A DNA stretch of 64,000 nucleotides. Origin: Malus domestica (Eukaryota; Streptophyta; Magnoliopsida; Rosales; Rosaceae). The position numbers were made by a program, and so were the translations under genes. The stretch covers positions 880,501 through 944,500 of the forward strand of contig NC_091675.1 in assembly GCF_042453785.1 (NCBI RefSeq). The letters are read 5' to 3'. This document shows positions 63,150 through 64,000 of this stretch, in pieces (positions within the stretch are counted from its first letter, which is position 1; each line of letters opens with the position of its first letter). The notes below the pieces were generated by a model. It ran no database searches. It was given only the letters and a program-made list of their open reading frames with translations, and had not been told where the DNA came from.

Positions 63150-63547
63150 TCACACCTCAACCCGTACCCCTGGTGATGGTTTATGGAGGGGTGGGTTTTC
63201 TTGTGAGAAATGTAGTTGGTGATTTTGTTGTAGCGGCCTATGGGAGCTCCATAGGTGATTTTGTTGTGGCGAGGGGTTTTCAACTACTTTTGCATTGAGA
63301 GTGATTTGCTTTATGTTATTGTTGCACTGAATGATTATTTGACCAATTCGTCTCCGATTGATAAAATGTGGAGGATACAAAAGACTTGCTTTCAATGATC
63401 ACTGAGGTTAGCTGTACTTATGTCCGCTGCCAAGCTAACAGCTTCGCCCACCGCCTTGCCCGTTATGGCCTCGCAGTCGAGCCTCCCTGTGCTTGGTTGG
63501 ATTCTGCTTTGAATTTCATAGTAGATTTACTGTTTGACCATTGTTAG
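63150..63547 (+). pseudogene. Decayed RNase H-like (RVT_3) fragment, LINE type
   Basis: Three pieces of a plant RVT_3 RNase H domain follow in order but in shifting frames: GGVGFLVRNVVGDFVVA (near 63184), ESDLLYVIVALNDYL (near 63297) and ANSFAHRLARYGLAVEPP ending LFDHC-stop (63430-63547). These are the strand, acidic and helix blocks of the domain found at the end of plant non-LTR elements and in domesticated RNase H genes. A stop and at least one frameshift separate the parts, so it is a non-functional remnant. The reverse transcriptase is absent, so whether a LINE or a free-standing RNase H gene left it is open. Confidence 0.7.
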
Positions 63548-63900
63548 TAATTCAACGTAAGTCTTCTTTTGTCGCTCTTTTATATTCTTTGTTGGTTGAA
63601 TGCAATACTCTCGTTTTCATCAAAAATTTGTGGCTTGACCTAGAAATTCGACCAAGTTTAGTTGTTAACTTGGGCTCGTGTTGTGGATGAAGAAATATGA
63701 AATGACCAACGAAAAAAAAAAGCTTTGAGTGTAACCGCATGTGTAATATTATATTATTAGCATATCTCTCATTGCGTGACCTATGACATCTACTAACATT
63801 TGGTAGAACTTGACCGAGTAGTTTTGGCCTTGTGAACATGATTCATGAAGAAGTCAGCCTCCTGTACACAAACACATGCTTTGAGGTTGTTTGCAATAGT
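63548..63900. other. Intergenic DNA, nothing recognised
   Basis: No gene or repeat identified. Confidence 0.5.
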
Positions 63901-64000
63901 TGGGCTTGAGCCCAAAAAGTAAAGTAGGTTATCGCAACGCAGCGGTTGGATGGGGATTTAACGCCCAAACCCTACTTATTATTAAGTCACAACTGCCATG
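63901..64000 (+). promoter_or_regulatory. Likely promoter of a gene beyond the right edge
   Basis: A perfect palindrome TGGGCTTGAGCCCA (63901-63914) contains two site II elements, and AAACCCTA (63967-63974) is a telo-box. The window's last three bases are ATG. This layout is typical for ribosomal, translation or snoRNA-type genes in plants. The gene itself is not in view. Confidence 0.5.

Overview
This is nuclear DNA from a flowering plant. Genes have GT/AG introns, flanks are AT-rich, and every recognisable protein is a plant family member. A roughly 160-base dispersed repeat seen four times here, plus the MITE and SINE types, resemble repeats I know from apple and pear, so a Rosaceae genome of the Malus/Pyrus tribe is likely (inference).

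Layout. 1-12.4 kb is gene-poor and full of small non-autonomous elements: a 496-bp MITE with a perfect 10-bp target duplication, a Pack-MULE-like element at 9.96-11.14 kb, and an exact 90-bp tandem duplication. 12.4-16.9 kb holds a complete ARF5/MONOPTEROS gene (13 coding exons) behind several upstream ORFs. 17.5-23.6 kb, on the minus strand, holds an intronless membrane-anchored methyltransferase-like gene and a CCCH zinc-finger gene of the C3H6 type. 25.4-29.1 kb is a broken Copia retrotransposon, followed 220 bp later by a pectinesterase-like gene on the plus strand. 31.3-35.3 kb is an IQD32-type calmodulin-binding gene on the minus strand, ending in a 20-base coding exon.

35.3-44.1 kb is a gene-free repeat zone. 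Its main feature is a 2,218-bp element whose two 653-bp arms are near-perfect inverted copies, with TG...CA ends and an exact 5-bp target duplication.

44.1-48.3 kb is a 16-exon RCC2-like gene on the minus strand. 49.0-57.0 kb is a tandem duplication of a group I bZIP gene (two complete copies, both minus). 58.4-59.4 kb holds three box C/D snoRNA candidates on the plus strand behind site II, TATA and telo-box elements. Two carry guides matching 18S and 25S rRNA as I remember those sequences. 60.3-62.5 kb is a BASIC PENTACYSTEINE 6-type gene (minus). The right end holds a SINE, a decayed RNase H (RVT_3) fragment, and what looks like the promoter of a gene beyond the edge.

The genes do not form one pathway. 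Several are regulators (ARF5, bZIP pair, BPC, CCCH protein, RCC2-like) and others act at the cell surface or cytoskeleton (pectinesterase, IQD, methyltransferase-like). Exon boundaries were read by eye from splice sites, with reading phase checked across every junction.
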